DNA of 64,000 bases from Botryosphaeria dothidea (lineage: Eukaryota; Ascomycota; Dothideomycetes; Botryosphaeriales; Botryosphaeriaceae), in NCBI GenBank assembly GCA_011503125.2, contig WWBZ02000007.1, positions 930,001 through 994,000 of the forward strand, in the 5' to 3' direction. Position 1 is the first letter of the stretch. Every line of letters begins with the position of its first letter. The position numbers were made by a program, and so were the translations under genes. Under the pieces are notes generated by a model. It ran no database searches. It was given only the letters and a program-made list of their open reading frames with translations, and had not been told where the DNA came from. Of this stretch, positions 30,080-40,372 are shown one piece after another.

Positions 30080-32167
30080 GATGGGAGATCGACACGAATG
30101 AACGCGGGATCAGGGATGGAGAAGTGGGCAAGAATCGTTCTTCAGCTGCTATTTTAGCGTGGAGATGTCCTCGACTGCAAGCAGAAATCTGAGACATGTC
30201 TTCGGTGGAGGCAGACGGATTTAGTGAGACAGCATCGCACGGAGGTAGGTCCCTGGCATGAAGAGCTAGTAGAGGCTGAGAGACAAATAGTATGATAGTG
30301 GCAGAATGGTGTTGGAATGCCGAGATCCCGGATGCGATGGCCAAGCTGCTTGAGGTTGGAGAAACGTGGCAGGACCAAGAGAGTGGCCTCTCCCGCACAA
30401 CCGGCCATTCAGCATGGGATTCGTCCCTAGGATCTCCGCCGTCCACGACGAGAAGTGCTGCCAGGAGATACAGCCACACTTTCGAGAGTGGTGGGCGCAG
30501 CTCTTCGGAGTCTCCGGGGCGAAGAGGCCTAAGATTCCCGGGCATTCGGAAGATGAGGGCAAGCGCGGTAGATGTCGCAGGACTCGTCAGGCAGACTTAT
30601 CGCAAGGCTGAACAGGTGGTGTTGAGAAAGCTGCGGAGAGCCTCGTTGTCTGACGTCATCAGGCGGGGCTCGGGGCTCGGGGCTCCAGCTTACACACACT
30701 TCGACATCTCAAGGAGCCCGTCCCGTTTCTCTTCGCCCTTTTGCCCTTTGTTACATCAGTCTCGCCCTTCACGGCCTTTCGCGTGCTCGAGCCCCGATTG
30801 CGGCAGCTCCGGCGTGCTCCGCCACCGTCCGCCCCGCGCGTCGGTGTGTAGCTATCTTCACATGGCTCGTCGCAGCAGTAGGAGGTGCGGCTCAAGTGGT
30901 TCATGTGAGCTTTCGCCGGATCCAACTTCCATCTCCGGCCCTTCTTCACCCATATCACCCACCAATGCTCGGCTTTCTGACTGTTTTGCAGGGCGCTCGC
31001 TCACTCTTCGCTGGCAGCCATGTTCACGAGGTCACCCGCCGAGTTTAACCAGCGTGTCTTTTCAGGCAACGGGTGCCTCACGGGATCTTTGTGCGACATC
31101 GGTCGCCTCAGCATCCGGCCTGGGAAGCCTTGGAAGCGGGAAGTCCGTCTTCAGACAGCCTGCTTGCCGCATTTCTTGTCAACCGCTAATACCCGCTGCG
31201 CTGTCGGAGAACCAGATCAAGCCATGCCGCCCGACGTCCAGTTCGGTATATCCTCGTGTTACTCTTCCTGGAAATAGGCTTCAGCCTGTAGCATGCCCCG
31301 GTGCCAGCCCCCAGGAATTTAATTTGATTGATTCAGCCTTTCCTAGAAAGATGCCTACCCAGATCCTACACCGGATGTGGCTGAATCCGCACCGGCCACA
31401 CCCGAGAGACCCTGGTGCCCTTCTCTTTCAGCATCGCTGCCTCCCGCCGACGGCGCCCAACACGCTGATCTCTCTCGTGGCCAAATCCGGCTCTACAAAG
31501 CAGTTCCCGACCGTTCTACTGAGGAGTCCATTCCTGTACTAGTCAGCGGGGTTCCCACAGGGACTTGAGATCACGGGCACATGCGTTCACGCCCGGACTC
31601 CCTCACCGCGAGGTCTCACGCAGCACGACTGCTCTGTGCTAAAGTTCGCCCGTTGGGAATACCATAGCGTGCACTAGGACGGGCAATGCTTTTTTTTTTC
31701 CTCGGTGTCTCCGAAGTGATGAGAGCGCCCGGGTGCCCGAGCAGGCTTCCATCTCAACCTTCCATGGTGCAAGTTACCCACGGGACTCTTTCTTCCCTCA
31801 CTCCATTGGAATCCTGACCAGTCATTCAGTGCCTTGGTTCTGGAAAGGCGACTTGCGCAATTCTGGTCGGGCGGCATGGACGTAGCTGCGCACGCACCCT
31901 CCTGCTGCTTTGTACGTTTGCTTCACTTTCTAGTATTTCATATATAGGCTGCTTGTGAATCTCAGCGCGTTGTTTTCCTAGAATATCAAGCACTATCTCA
32001 ATCAAGAACTCCTCTGCATCCTTCAGAACCCTCTTGAGCTGAATCTTTACTTGTTTACTCGTCTGGCTCAATTCTACTGTACTCTGTCTTGATTCGAGCT
32101 TTACACTGGATTATCCTCCAAACTAGCCGACAGAAGCCACCATCTGATACTCAAACGCACCGCCATA
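30080..32167. other. Long divergent upstream region, 2.1 kb
   Basis: Separates the MFS permease (minus) from the zinc-ribbon gene (plus). It contains one unusually long open frame described separately. The stretch 31570-32160 has no visible gene. Confidence 0.5.
30292..31568 (+). CDS. Possible Ser/Pro/Arg-rich disordered protein (doubtful)
   Basis: The frame starting at 30292 stays open for 416 codons to 31542, longer than expected by chance in noncoding DNA of this composition. Leaving it at a GTATAT donor (31246) and re-entering at 31347 after CCTAG gives a better end (KDAYPDPTPDVAESAPATPE...QIRLYKAVPDRSTEES) with a stop at 31566-31568. The protein would be mostly Ser, Pro, Arg and Cys with no recognised domain. 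The start is uncertain: the region near 30292 may be promoter of the MFS gene, and internal ATGs at 30550 or 30861 are alternatives. It could be noncoding. Confidence 0.22.
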
Positions 32168-32575
32168 ATGTCCATGTGGACTTGTTGTTACTGTACTACG
32201 ACGAACTTGGACGCCACAGCGCCGGAGGCATGTCCAGCTTGCCAGCACTATAGATGCGGACACTGCGTTTCACACGCTGGATATTCGATCGAGCCTGCAA
32301 GAAGTTCTACGCCAGACTGCATGTCTAAACAGGCCAGCAAACTCGAAGGGCATAATCTTCATCCGTCCCAGCTTCAGAGCACCAGAAAGACGAGTCCCCC
32401 GCCTTTGTCGAATCCTTCAATCGCGCCCAGTGAATTTTCCGGCCTCGGCTTGCACCTTTGCTGTCCTCCAAGTGAACATGAGATGAATGAGACAGTCCAT
32501 CTCGTGTCCTCGGCGTATGGGGACGCCTGGATTTGTTGCCAGTGTGGGGCCGCTAATATCTATGATCTTGCATAG
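32168..32575 (+). CDS. RanBP2-like zinc-ribbon protein, second ribbon cut by a stop
   Basis: 135 aa. Residues 3-33 form a zinc ribbon WTCCYCTTTNLDATAP..CPACQHYRCGHC. A Ser/Pro-rich linker of about 80 residues follows, then a second ribbon begins WICCQCGAANIYDLA and stops at TAG (32573-32575). Immediately after, in the same frame, the sequence reads RCPLCSHDACGYCSGG and ends at a TAG at 32624-32626. That is the missing half of the second ribbon, one residue shorter between N and C than in the first copy. The gene therefore looks like a tandem-ribbon protein of about 151 aa broken by one nonsense codon. Such ribbons bind RNA or ubiquitin in other families; the function here is unknown. Confidence 0.65.
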   Translation: MSMWTCCYCTTTNLDATAPEACPACQHYRCGHCVSHAGYSIEPARSSTPDCMSKQASKLEGHNLHPSQLQSTRKTSPPPLSNPSIAPSEFSGLGLHLCCPPSEHEMNETVHLVSSAYGDAWICCQCGAANIYDLA

Positions 32576-32626
32576 AGGTGCCCTCTCTGCTCGCATGATG
32601 CTTGCGGATATTGTTCCGGAGGGTAG
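32576..32626 (+). pseudogene. Detached C-terminal half of the second zinc ribbon
   Basis: Sixteen in-frame codons after the stop contain CPLC and CGYC with the same CxHxxCxxC spacing as the first ribbon. It would be translated only by readthrough, by splicing over the stop, or in strains lacking the stop. Confidence 0.6.
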
Positions 32627-34068
32627 AGTCACGACAAGTCTCTCTATATTCATTACTTATCGTTCAGTCAATGGCTCCCACCGGTGTTACCCCTAGACAT
32701 GATACCGGATCTCGGCGCATGTGAGGGTGAAGGTGCCCAGGCAGAAGCATTGTTTAATGCAAGGAGGGCTTCATCACGGGTTGGTCTTGTTTATCCTTCT
32801 GTTTTTCGCACGTTTGTCCGTCTCCTTGCGGGTTGCTGCGGTTGTCGTCATGTTGCTTCTCCCTTGCAGTTCTTGGTCTATTTTTGATTTTCCCAGTCCA
32901 CGGCGTGAGTTAACGGCCTTCGCGTTCTACCCCTCAACGATCTCCTTTTCTTTATGATTATCACTTTTATGCGCTGTTTTCTACCTCCTTCGTTCATGAT
33001 GGCTTTGCCTTGTGCATGCGTTTCACTTTCCGCCTGCCCCACGGCCCTTTTTTCGCTCATGGCGTCTGCTGCTTATTTTTTTTTTTTCTTGAGTTATGAT
33101 TTCTAGTGTTGAGCGCCACCGTCTGTCTCCGTAGCTTTTTATTGATTTTATCTCTTCCATGAATTGATTCCTCTTGCCCGTGTTGAGCCAGACAAATATT
33201 GCCTTCTGATCGAGGCTCGACCAAACTAATGTACGATTGAGCGGATTTTGGATCAGATAATGCAGGACGTCGTAGGGCTGTCAGGAGCGGCGTCATGGAT
33301 GGAGCAGGGCTGACAGGTGTTGCAGGACAGCCATGACTAGATTGGCTCCGCGCAAGCCTCAGATCCCCGCGCTCGCTTGGACCTGGCTCTGGCACTGACT
33401 CTCGACCGATCCAGATGTGCCCAACCGGCCTTGCTCTGCATGCCTCAAGCACTCTCAACCATGCAGCGACGCCACGGATACGCCGTGGCTGGCTGTTGCG
33501 GCTTGTTGGACGGGGCCAAGGGGCGTTGGGGTGGCTGCGGGGTGGTGAGCCGTGTGCCAAGTGAGCGGGAAGCTTGTGGGAGGCTTGCTCGCTCTTGCGC
33601 ATGCTTGTCAGGCCTCCGCGTCATCCACCACCGCCATTGGCCGCGCCCTCCCTCTCTACCATGCCGCCTCTGCTCTAGCATGCTCGGCGGACGCTCTGGA
33701 ATGCTTCTAGCGCCGCCTCAAGACTCATGCTAGCGAGAGCCTGGATCACGAAATGGCGCATGCCCGTCGGCCTTTGAGCGCGCTTGTTCTTTCCCCAGCT
33801 TTTTCTCCGCAGCCACCCCAGGCCTCTGCGGGTCTGGGGAATCGCCGACGTTTTAACGGCAGTTATCTCGCCTTCGGTCTAGTTATGTCCCGCCTTTGCG
33901 ACGGCGTACAAATACCCTGTGCCATCCCGCAACTTCAACTTCTCCTCCTCAAGGGATCCACGGACTCTCTTCATTCACTGAGGGAGTTTTCATCACTCCA
34001 CGCCCCAGTCACCCGGCTGCCTACCTCCTCGGTCCTCCCTCCAGTCTTTGGTGCTGAGCTTCGCTGTC
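32627..34068. other. Intergenic, 1.44 kb
   Basis: Upstream region of the FucP-type permease. Contains a T-run near 33076-33088 and pyrimidine-rich stretches close to 33930-34020. Open frames on the minus strand (33057-33681) show no domain or coding signal. Confidence 0.55.
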
Positions 34069-35780
34069 ATGGGTCTCAAATTCGGCCTCAAGGGCGGCGC
34101 CGAGCCGACGCTCGATGACGTCCACGCACAGCAGGCCAGACGTCCCTCTGCTGCTGAGGCCATCGCCGCCGATCGCCAAAGGAAGAGTGTCAGTGACAAG
34201 GCCGTCACTGGCGCCTCTCAGATCACTACCCGCCAGTCCATCATTCCCGTCACTCTCGTCACTGTTCTCTTCTTCCTTTGGGTGTGTCTCGTTATTAATA
34301 TCGCCGAACTTGTGCTTCTCATGCTGACCTTCTCGCCAGGGCTTCGCTTATGGACTGCTCGATGTCTTGAACTCGCGCTTCCAGGTCGCGCTCAACATCA
34401 CTCAGGGTGAATCTTCTGGTCTCCAAGGCGCTTACTTCGGGTACGCACTTCCAATCCCGTCCCCAGAATTATTGTGATGCTGATCATTCCTCAGTGCATA
34501 CTTCATCGGGCCTCTTACGTACTCCGGATGGTTTGTGCGCAAGTTCGGATACCGGTACACCTTCATGCTGGGATTGGCCATTTACTGTGAGTTATTCAAC
34601 CTCGCAATAGCCCGTACGTGGACTTGCTGACCTTCACTCAGGCGTCGGCGCCCTGATGTTCTGGCCCTCTGCCGTCAAGCGCTCGTTCGGAGGCTTCTGC
34701 GGCTCCATGTTCATCGTCGGCAGCGGCCTCTCCACCCTCGAAACCTCGGCGAACCCCTACATTGCCGTGTGCGGTCCGCCGCGCTGGTCCGAATTCCGCC
34801 TCGAGCTGTCGCAGTCCTTCCAGGCCGTCGGCTCCGTCGTCGCGCCGGTGCTGGCGTCGTACGTCATCTTCAAGAACGTGGGCGAGGATGGCAAGTCGCT
34901 CGAGAGCGTGCAGTGGGTGTACCTGGGCATCGCGGTCTTCGTGGGCCTGCTCGCCATCGTCTTCTACTTCGCGCCCATCCCCGAGATCACCGACGCCGAC
35001 ATGGCCGACCAGGCCGAGATGACGGGCGCCAGCACCGGCTTCGTCGACAAGCCCATGCGCAAGCAGTACACGCTCTTCTGGGGCGTCGCCGCGCAGTTCT
35101 CGTACGTCGGCGCCCAGGTCGGCATCGCGGGCTACTTCATCAACTACTACACCCAGGCGCGCCCGGACATCGACATCGTCAAGGCCCAGCACCAGGGCGC
35201 GAACTTCTACGCGATCGCGCAGGGCCTGTTCGCCGTCGGCCGCTTCAGCGCCGCCGGCCTCATGTACTTCACCAAGCCGCGCTGGGTGCTGCTGCTCTAC
35301 CAGACCCTCATCATGGTCTTCATCATCTGCGCCATCGCCGTCGACTCGGGCGCCGGCGTCCGCGCCAACTGGGGCGGCCTGAGCATGCTGATGCTCGTGC
35401 TGTTCTTCGAGAGCTGCATCTTCCCGACCATCTTCACCCTGTCACTGCGTGGCCTGGGCAGGCACACCAAGCGCGGCGCGTCGTTCTTGGTCTCGTCCAT
35501 CTGCGGCGGTGCCGTCGTGCCGGCGATCCTGGGCAATGTTGCGGATCGGACGGGCACGCGGAAGGCGATGGTGGTGCCGTTGGCGTTTTTCGTCATCGCG
35601 TGGAGTTTCCCGATTTACTTGAATATGGTCAAGGGTAAGGAGTTGGATGCGTATAGGGAGAGCAGCGTGGGATTGGACGGTGAGAGGACGGCGGCGCCTG
35701 GTGAAAAGAGGCCCGGTGAGGAGTTGTTTGAGAAGGATGTTGAGGCGAGTCAGCTTGAGGTCGTGAGATCAAGGGAGTAG
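34069..35780 (+). CDS. FucP-type sugar:H+ symporter (glucose/galactose/fucose permease)
   Basis: Four exons: 34069-34281, 34340-34440, 34495-34586 and 34642-35780, 514 aa. A cytoplasmic N-terminus of about 55 residues precedes helix 1 (SIIPVTLVTVLFFLWGFAYG), then LLDVLNSRFQVALNI, AYFIGPLTYSGWFVRKFGYR, ALMFWPSAVKRSFGGFCGSM and the family hallmark GSGLSTLETSANPYIAVCGP. Later blocks are FYAIAQGLFAVGRFSAAGLM and RGLGRHTKRGASFLVSSICG followed by GAVVPAILGNVADRTG. This is the FHS family of MFS transporters (bacterial FucP and GluP, fungal homologs). Substrate is inferred as a hexose. Exon 4 is very G+C-rich at third positions, unlike the upstream flank. Introns have GTGTGT, GTACGC and GTGAGT donors. 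Confidence 0.9.
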
Positions 35781-35958
35781 GGATGAGATCGTCTGAAGAA
35801 GTGGTAAAAGGATTTCGCAGTGATGTTGCTTCGTAGATCTCGGGAGGTCAATGTCACTTGTGTAGTGATTTGGTTTTGGCTGCTTGATGCGGTCTGTATA
35901 TACAACAATGATATGCGAATAGTAACAATATTTTGAGGCCTTTGATAGCTCCAAAGTG

Positions 35959-38196
35959 CTAGCCGATCGTTAAAGTATATGGCTCCTTTGGATATTCGGA
36001 ATTGGAGATAATCTGCGCACAGATTTCTCTTGCTGCCTTCTCTCCGTGCTCATCCAGCATGCTCAGAAAGGGCTGGTAACACGCTGTATCTTCGTCTCTA
36101 CCCAACAACGGATCTTGATAAAACTTGAAACACCCTATCCGTTGAAATTGGCTCCTGTGTAGGTCGGCTCTTTCGAGAACAAGCCCTTGAATCGTTAACT
36201 CATCCACCCATTCCCCCTCCTTTCCAGACTTTCGACGGCACCCAGTCTTCCCGCCAATCAGAGGCAGAAAATATACCAATTCATTTTCTGTGGCGCATTC
36301 CTCCTCCAAGCGATCAATCCAGAAAGAGAACATCTGTTCTTGCGCCCCGTACCTTACCACGGCAGCTTGCAATCCGCGCTCCGCGGACTTGGAGCGAACG
36401 ACATCGCACCGCCGACCCGCCAGCACGGCAGAGCAACAGAGCCGAATGACTCCGCCACCGACCTCTCCGAACGGATCACACCCAACCGGTGTTGTGCTCG
36501 CTTCCAAAACGTGCGCAAACTCTTCTTGGTAGCAATCCTGGTCCCTGAGGCTCTGCAGGTCCGAGTAAAGCACCCCTCCGTTGACGGACGCCCAGGACCA
36601 CGTGGGCGCTCCTTGCGCGGGCCGTGTGCGCGGCGCTTCGCGCAGCGTCCAGCACAGCTGCGCCTCCAGGCCGGGCCGCCACATCCCGGCGAGGTACTGG
36701 TGGCCCGTTCGGCCGTGCTCGAGCTGCGCGATGCCGGAGAGGGCGGGCAGCTTGTCTCTGTCGAAAGACATGTCGGCGGCGGAGTACACGTGCACGAGGT
36801 ACTCCCAGCGCAGCTCGTACTGCTTCGTGTAGACCAGGGTTGTTTCGAGCTGCAGCGGCAATCTGTGGGGGAAGTGCTCCGATGCGAGCAGCGACCGGCA
36901 TTCCCAGAAGGCGCCGCGGTTGCCCAGGTGGAGGGTCCGTGGCGGTAGTAGTTTCTCTTGCAATGCCCAGGCTCTTGTCGCCAGGTGTGTGTCTCGTGTG
37001 TGGCTGTCGTACAACTCTGCCAGGCGGAATTGCTGCACTCGTTGCTCACCGTTGACGACAACGTGGGTCTGGAAACCGTCGATGAAATGTTCGGGCTTGT
37101 TGAAGCATCCTTGGGTGCCGTCGGTGGCGGTGGAGGCGGCTATGTTGATGAAAGAGTCGCCGTACACTGACTGCATTGTAGCAGCCTCCCTCTCCCAGTC
37201 TTTCAAATCGTCCTGGATGATGCATAGGGAGTCAATCCATAGATATTTGATACCGAGGGCACGGGTGACTGTGATGGCATCTTTGAAAGTCTCCGGGAGC
37301 TGATGGTCCGGAATGATGGACAAAAAAGACTTCAGGTTACCTTGTGTCAGTCTGATGAAGCCTTCCTTACCCCAACTGTGACTGAGAGTGGCATAGTGTG
37401 GAGCCGTGGTCCAGTCTGCGGTGAGCGTTAATTTGGGGAAGTCATTGGCGACTGAGATGAGCCTAGTAGGTATAGTCGTCCTTTCGTGGCCCCTGCAAGA
37501 ATCGTGCTCTTCATTACAGCGGCTAAGCCAGGTTCCCGCAAGACCAAGAACCTCGTATTTGCTGGTGCAGATATTTTCTTGAGAGCATTAGCGATGTCAA
37601 ATATGCACTTCAAATTACAAACCTTCGTCTTCCAATCCCAGGGACAGGAATTTTGCCCACATGGCCATTTGGCAATTGCAGTGCGTGCATGGTTTACCGG
37701 GTGGATTGAGCCACAGTATCTGGGATGAGCCCTCTCCCCAGTTTTGGACTGACAAAGAAGCCATTAAATCCTCATGCAGACGTTCCAATCGTGCCTCGAT
37801 ACGTCGGAACGTATCCAGAGCTCTGGCGTCCTTGAGAATCTGGATGATTAAACCGCAGAGCTTGCATCCATTGCGCATTGACGCTTCCCATTGAAGTGTG
37901 TTACACGACCTCAGGACCACGTGTCGCCAAACCCATACAGAGTCTGAACTTGGATATGGCTCAGAATCATGCTTCGAATACGGCCAGTCCTCGAGGATTG
38001 TCTGACAAGCGACACAGAATCCCTGCAAAACAGGGATTTCTGACGTCAATTTGCGGATACGCTCTTCCACAGAGCTCTCGTTGAGCTCATCGGAATTAAC
38101 AGCTTGGATTACTGCGTGATCCGGGGAGATGGAATTGCGATCTAAAGCGGCGTACTCATCATACCACCTGCGCAGCTCATTGATATCGAGATCCAT
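35959..38196 (-). CDS. HET-domain protein (heterokaryon incompatibility type)
   Basis: Two exons, 38196-37623 and 37577-35959, 730 aa. The 45-base intron (GTTTGT donor, GCTAAT branch, AAG acceptor) is phase 1. The N-terminus has a Cys-rich lead (FCVACQTILED, NGCKLCGLI, CTHCNC). The pre-HET block is GLAGTWLSRCNEEHDSC followed by IPTRLISV. The HET core has YATLSHSWGKEGFIRLT, LPETFKDAITVTRALGIKYL, WIDSLCIIQDDLKDWEREAA, MQSVYGDSFINIAAS, TRAWALQEKLLPPRTLH and PTWSWASVNG. These are the three conserved HET blocks in order, complete and uninterrupted. HET proteins trigger cell death on fusion of incompatible hyphae in known cases; most family members are untested. No NACHT, STAND or prion-like partner gene is adjacent. 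Confidence 0.9.
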
Positions 38197-38902
38197 ATTG
38201 AGAAAAGCGCGCAAATGCTGCGTTGAACCGCGGGCTGGAAATGAAACTGATTACTGTAACGGAATGTCAAACATGAGAAAAAAGGGAAATTTCGGGGGAC
38301 AAACGAAGCTCGTTGAATGCCGATGGCGGGTGTTTCTTCAATGTTCCCCGTCCAGGGGAGTTGCAGTTCAGCTTCACGAATTGACGTGCTGGCGCTTGCT
38401 GATTACTGCTGCCTAAATACTACTTTTCGGTTAGCGCTGACGTCTATATTTGGTCAGGATAGGCCACACTACTGCAACCTCACCACCGCCAAGACGCCAC
38501 ACGTGGATTTGCAGGCCGCAGGTCTTGTCTCGGTAATTACTAGTCCATCAGGATGTAGCCGTCAAAACGTCGATCTTCCACACCAACACCAGACATCAGT
38601 GCCTGTTTGTGGCCGGCAAACGCGGCAAACACGGAAGTACTGTTAAATTCTCACATATCCATTGAGATTGCCGAACAAATATAAGCTTCTGATGTGAGAG
38701 CTCCAAAATCTTTGGCACAATAGTCCTCTTGACTTCTCGATATCAAATACTACGAACTTGTATTTAAATGCTCAGCTGATTTTGCACCAACCCCATGATC
38801 TGTATATTCCCATGCACCATTAGAGGCTTCAATTGAAATGTCATAATTCATGTTCCATTTTAGACATCGCATAAAAGAAAAGAGGAGTAAAATCCCATCC
38901 CA
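38197..38902. other. Intergenic, about 700 bases
   Basis: Promoter of the HET gene and 3' flank of the acyltransferase gene, both on the minus strand. AT-rich near 38650-38870. No gene was recognised. Confidence 0.6.
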
Positions 38903-40372
38903 TCACCACCTCACCTCCCCCCACTTCAGCACCTCCTCATCCCCCTTCATCCTCTCCATATCGTCCTTATCCAACGACACAAACACCTCGATCCCCTCAT
39001 CCCACTCCTCCTCCCTAATCCTCCTCGGCAGAATCACAAACATCCCCTTGAACGACCCCAGCGCCACCCGCAACGCCCGCAGCGGCCCGAATCCAAAGTC
39101 ATGCGAGCGATACGCCGTCATGACGCCCCAACTCGTCACCACCGTGTCCAGCTCCGGGCCCGCCCCCAGAGCCAGCCGCACCCCTTCCTTGTCCGGGAAA
39201 GCCGCAATGTAGTCCTTGACGTCCTCGATCATGTCGCGCGCGCGCCACCGCGCCACCGCCGCGCGCACCGCCCGCGCCAGCTCCGGCAGCGCGCCGTCCG
39301 CGCCCACGCGCCCGCGCGGCGCGGCCACGAACGACACGAAGACGGTGTTGCCCGGGTAGGCGTGCGGGATGGGCGGGTCGTGGTGGTCGCGGATGTCGAC
39401 GGCCTGCAGCATGTTGACGGACCGCCCGGGGTCGTCGTTGGCGGCGTCGGGGCTGCGCGCGGTCTTGACGCGCTGCATGGCACGCCAGAGCAGCGCCGTC
39501 AGGCAGTCGTTGGTCGAGACCCACGCGCCGGGCTGCTGCTGCTGCTGCTGCTGGGCGCGCTGCGTCGCCGCTTTGAGCGCGGCGAGCTTGCTGGCCGGGA
39601 AGTGGAAGGCGGCTTGCGCCGTCGCGCACGGCGGGGCGGGCTGCATGTCTGGGAGGACGGGGATGTATTTGAGACTCTTGATCTTGTCCTCGACTTCGGG
39701 TATGCGGTTGGGGGGGAGGGGCGTGGTCGAGTTGAGCGGTGTCTGGTCGAGGCAGGACGCGTCGAAGGCGGGAGCAGGTGTGCCGGTGAAGAGAGCGCGC
39801 GCGTGGGCAGCCCAACGGGCGATGACGGCGTCGATGCCCTTGGCGCCAACGCACTGGTGGTGGATTGCTGTGCCGATGATGATGCCGCCGCGGATGGTGT
39901 TGAGTTGGATCAGCGTGACGGGGTGGCCCTCGTCGGGCTTCGTTGTCGCGTCGCCGATGGGGCAGTAGTTTGGCGGCAGGTGCTGGTCGTCGAGCTCTGA
40001 GAAGGGGAATTCGCGCTGCTCAAGCTCGGCGTAGGAGGGGAAGTCTGTGTGCTCCAGGTGGTTGATGTGGACGGTGAAGGTGCGCTGGGCTGCGCTGCGT
40101 TTGACGAAGAAGCGGCCCTTCGAGTTCACCTGGACGTTGCCAGCCATGAACCGATATTCTTGCATGGTCTGCTGGAGCCCTTTGCACAAGTTTGAGATGA
40201 CCAACTCCTTGTCGACATCGTTTGTGAGCTTGTAGGTCGAAGTGATTGGAAGGTACGTCCTAATGTAGGTGCAGTCGATGTCGCTGAGAGGAGTGACTTC
40301 TTCGAGTGGGTAATTTTGCACGTCAACGACCTCGAAAGTCCTGGTCTCTCGGAAAGGCTCGAAGTGAGGCAT
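38903..40372 (-). CDS. BAHD-like acyltransferase (transferase family)
   Basis: Intronless, 489 aa. Blocks in order: SDIDCTYIRTYLPITSTYKL, LCKGLQQTMQEYRFMAGNVQ, IGTAIHHQCVGAKGIDAVI with the catalytic-type histidine pair at 171-172, WVSTNDCLTALLWRAMQRVK, and DFGFGPLRALRVAL near 424-428, equivalent to the BAHD DFGWG motif. In the usual HHxxxD motif the aspartate is replaced by glycine (HHQCVG), while the second histidine, the base, is kept. A seven-residue polyglutamine tract (CTG run at 39533-39553) interrupts the middle. Fungal members acetylate or acylate trichothecenes and other secondary metabolites; the substrate here is unknown. No polyketide or peptide synthase is nearby. Confidence 0.82.
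   Translation of the reverse strand: MPHFEPFRETRTFEVVDVQNYPLEEVTPLSDIDCTYIRTYLPITSTYKLTNDVDKELVISNLCKGLQQTMQEYRFMAGNVQVNSKGRFFVKRSAAQRTFTVHINHLEHTDFPSYAELEQREFPFSELDDQHLPPNYCPIGDATTKPDEGHPVTLIQLNTIRGGIIIGTAIHHQCVGAKGIDAVIARWAAHARALFTGTPAPAFDASCLDQTPLNSTTPLPPNRIPEVEDKIKSLKYIPVLPDMQPAPPCATAQAAFHFPASKLAALKAATQRAQQQQQQQPGAWVSTNDCLTALLWRAMQRVKTARSPDAANDDPGRSVNMLQAVDIRDHHDPPIPHAYPGNTVFVSFVAAPRGRVGADGALPELARAVRAAVARWRARDMIEDVKDYIAAFPDKEGVRLALGAGPELDTVVTSWGVMTAYRSHDFGFGPLRALRVALGSFKGMFVILPRRIREEEWDEGIEVFVSLDKDDMERMKGDEEVLKWGEVRW
39533..39553 (-). repeat. CTG/CAG trinucleotide repeat (7 units)
   Basis: Seven perfect CTG units on the plus strand, read as CAG on the minus, encode seven glutamines inside the acyltransferase. 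Likely length-variable. Confidence 0.95.

Noticed and set aside
34638..35638. Long frames in both directions over the FucP-type gene
   Set aside because: Shadows of exon 4, whose translation matches the transporter family throughout.
39101..40000. 299-codon plus-strand open frame, Arg/Val-rich
   Set aside because: Antisense of the G+C-rich acyltransferase gene; third-position bias creates long antisense frames.
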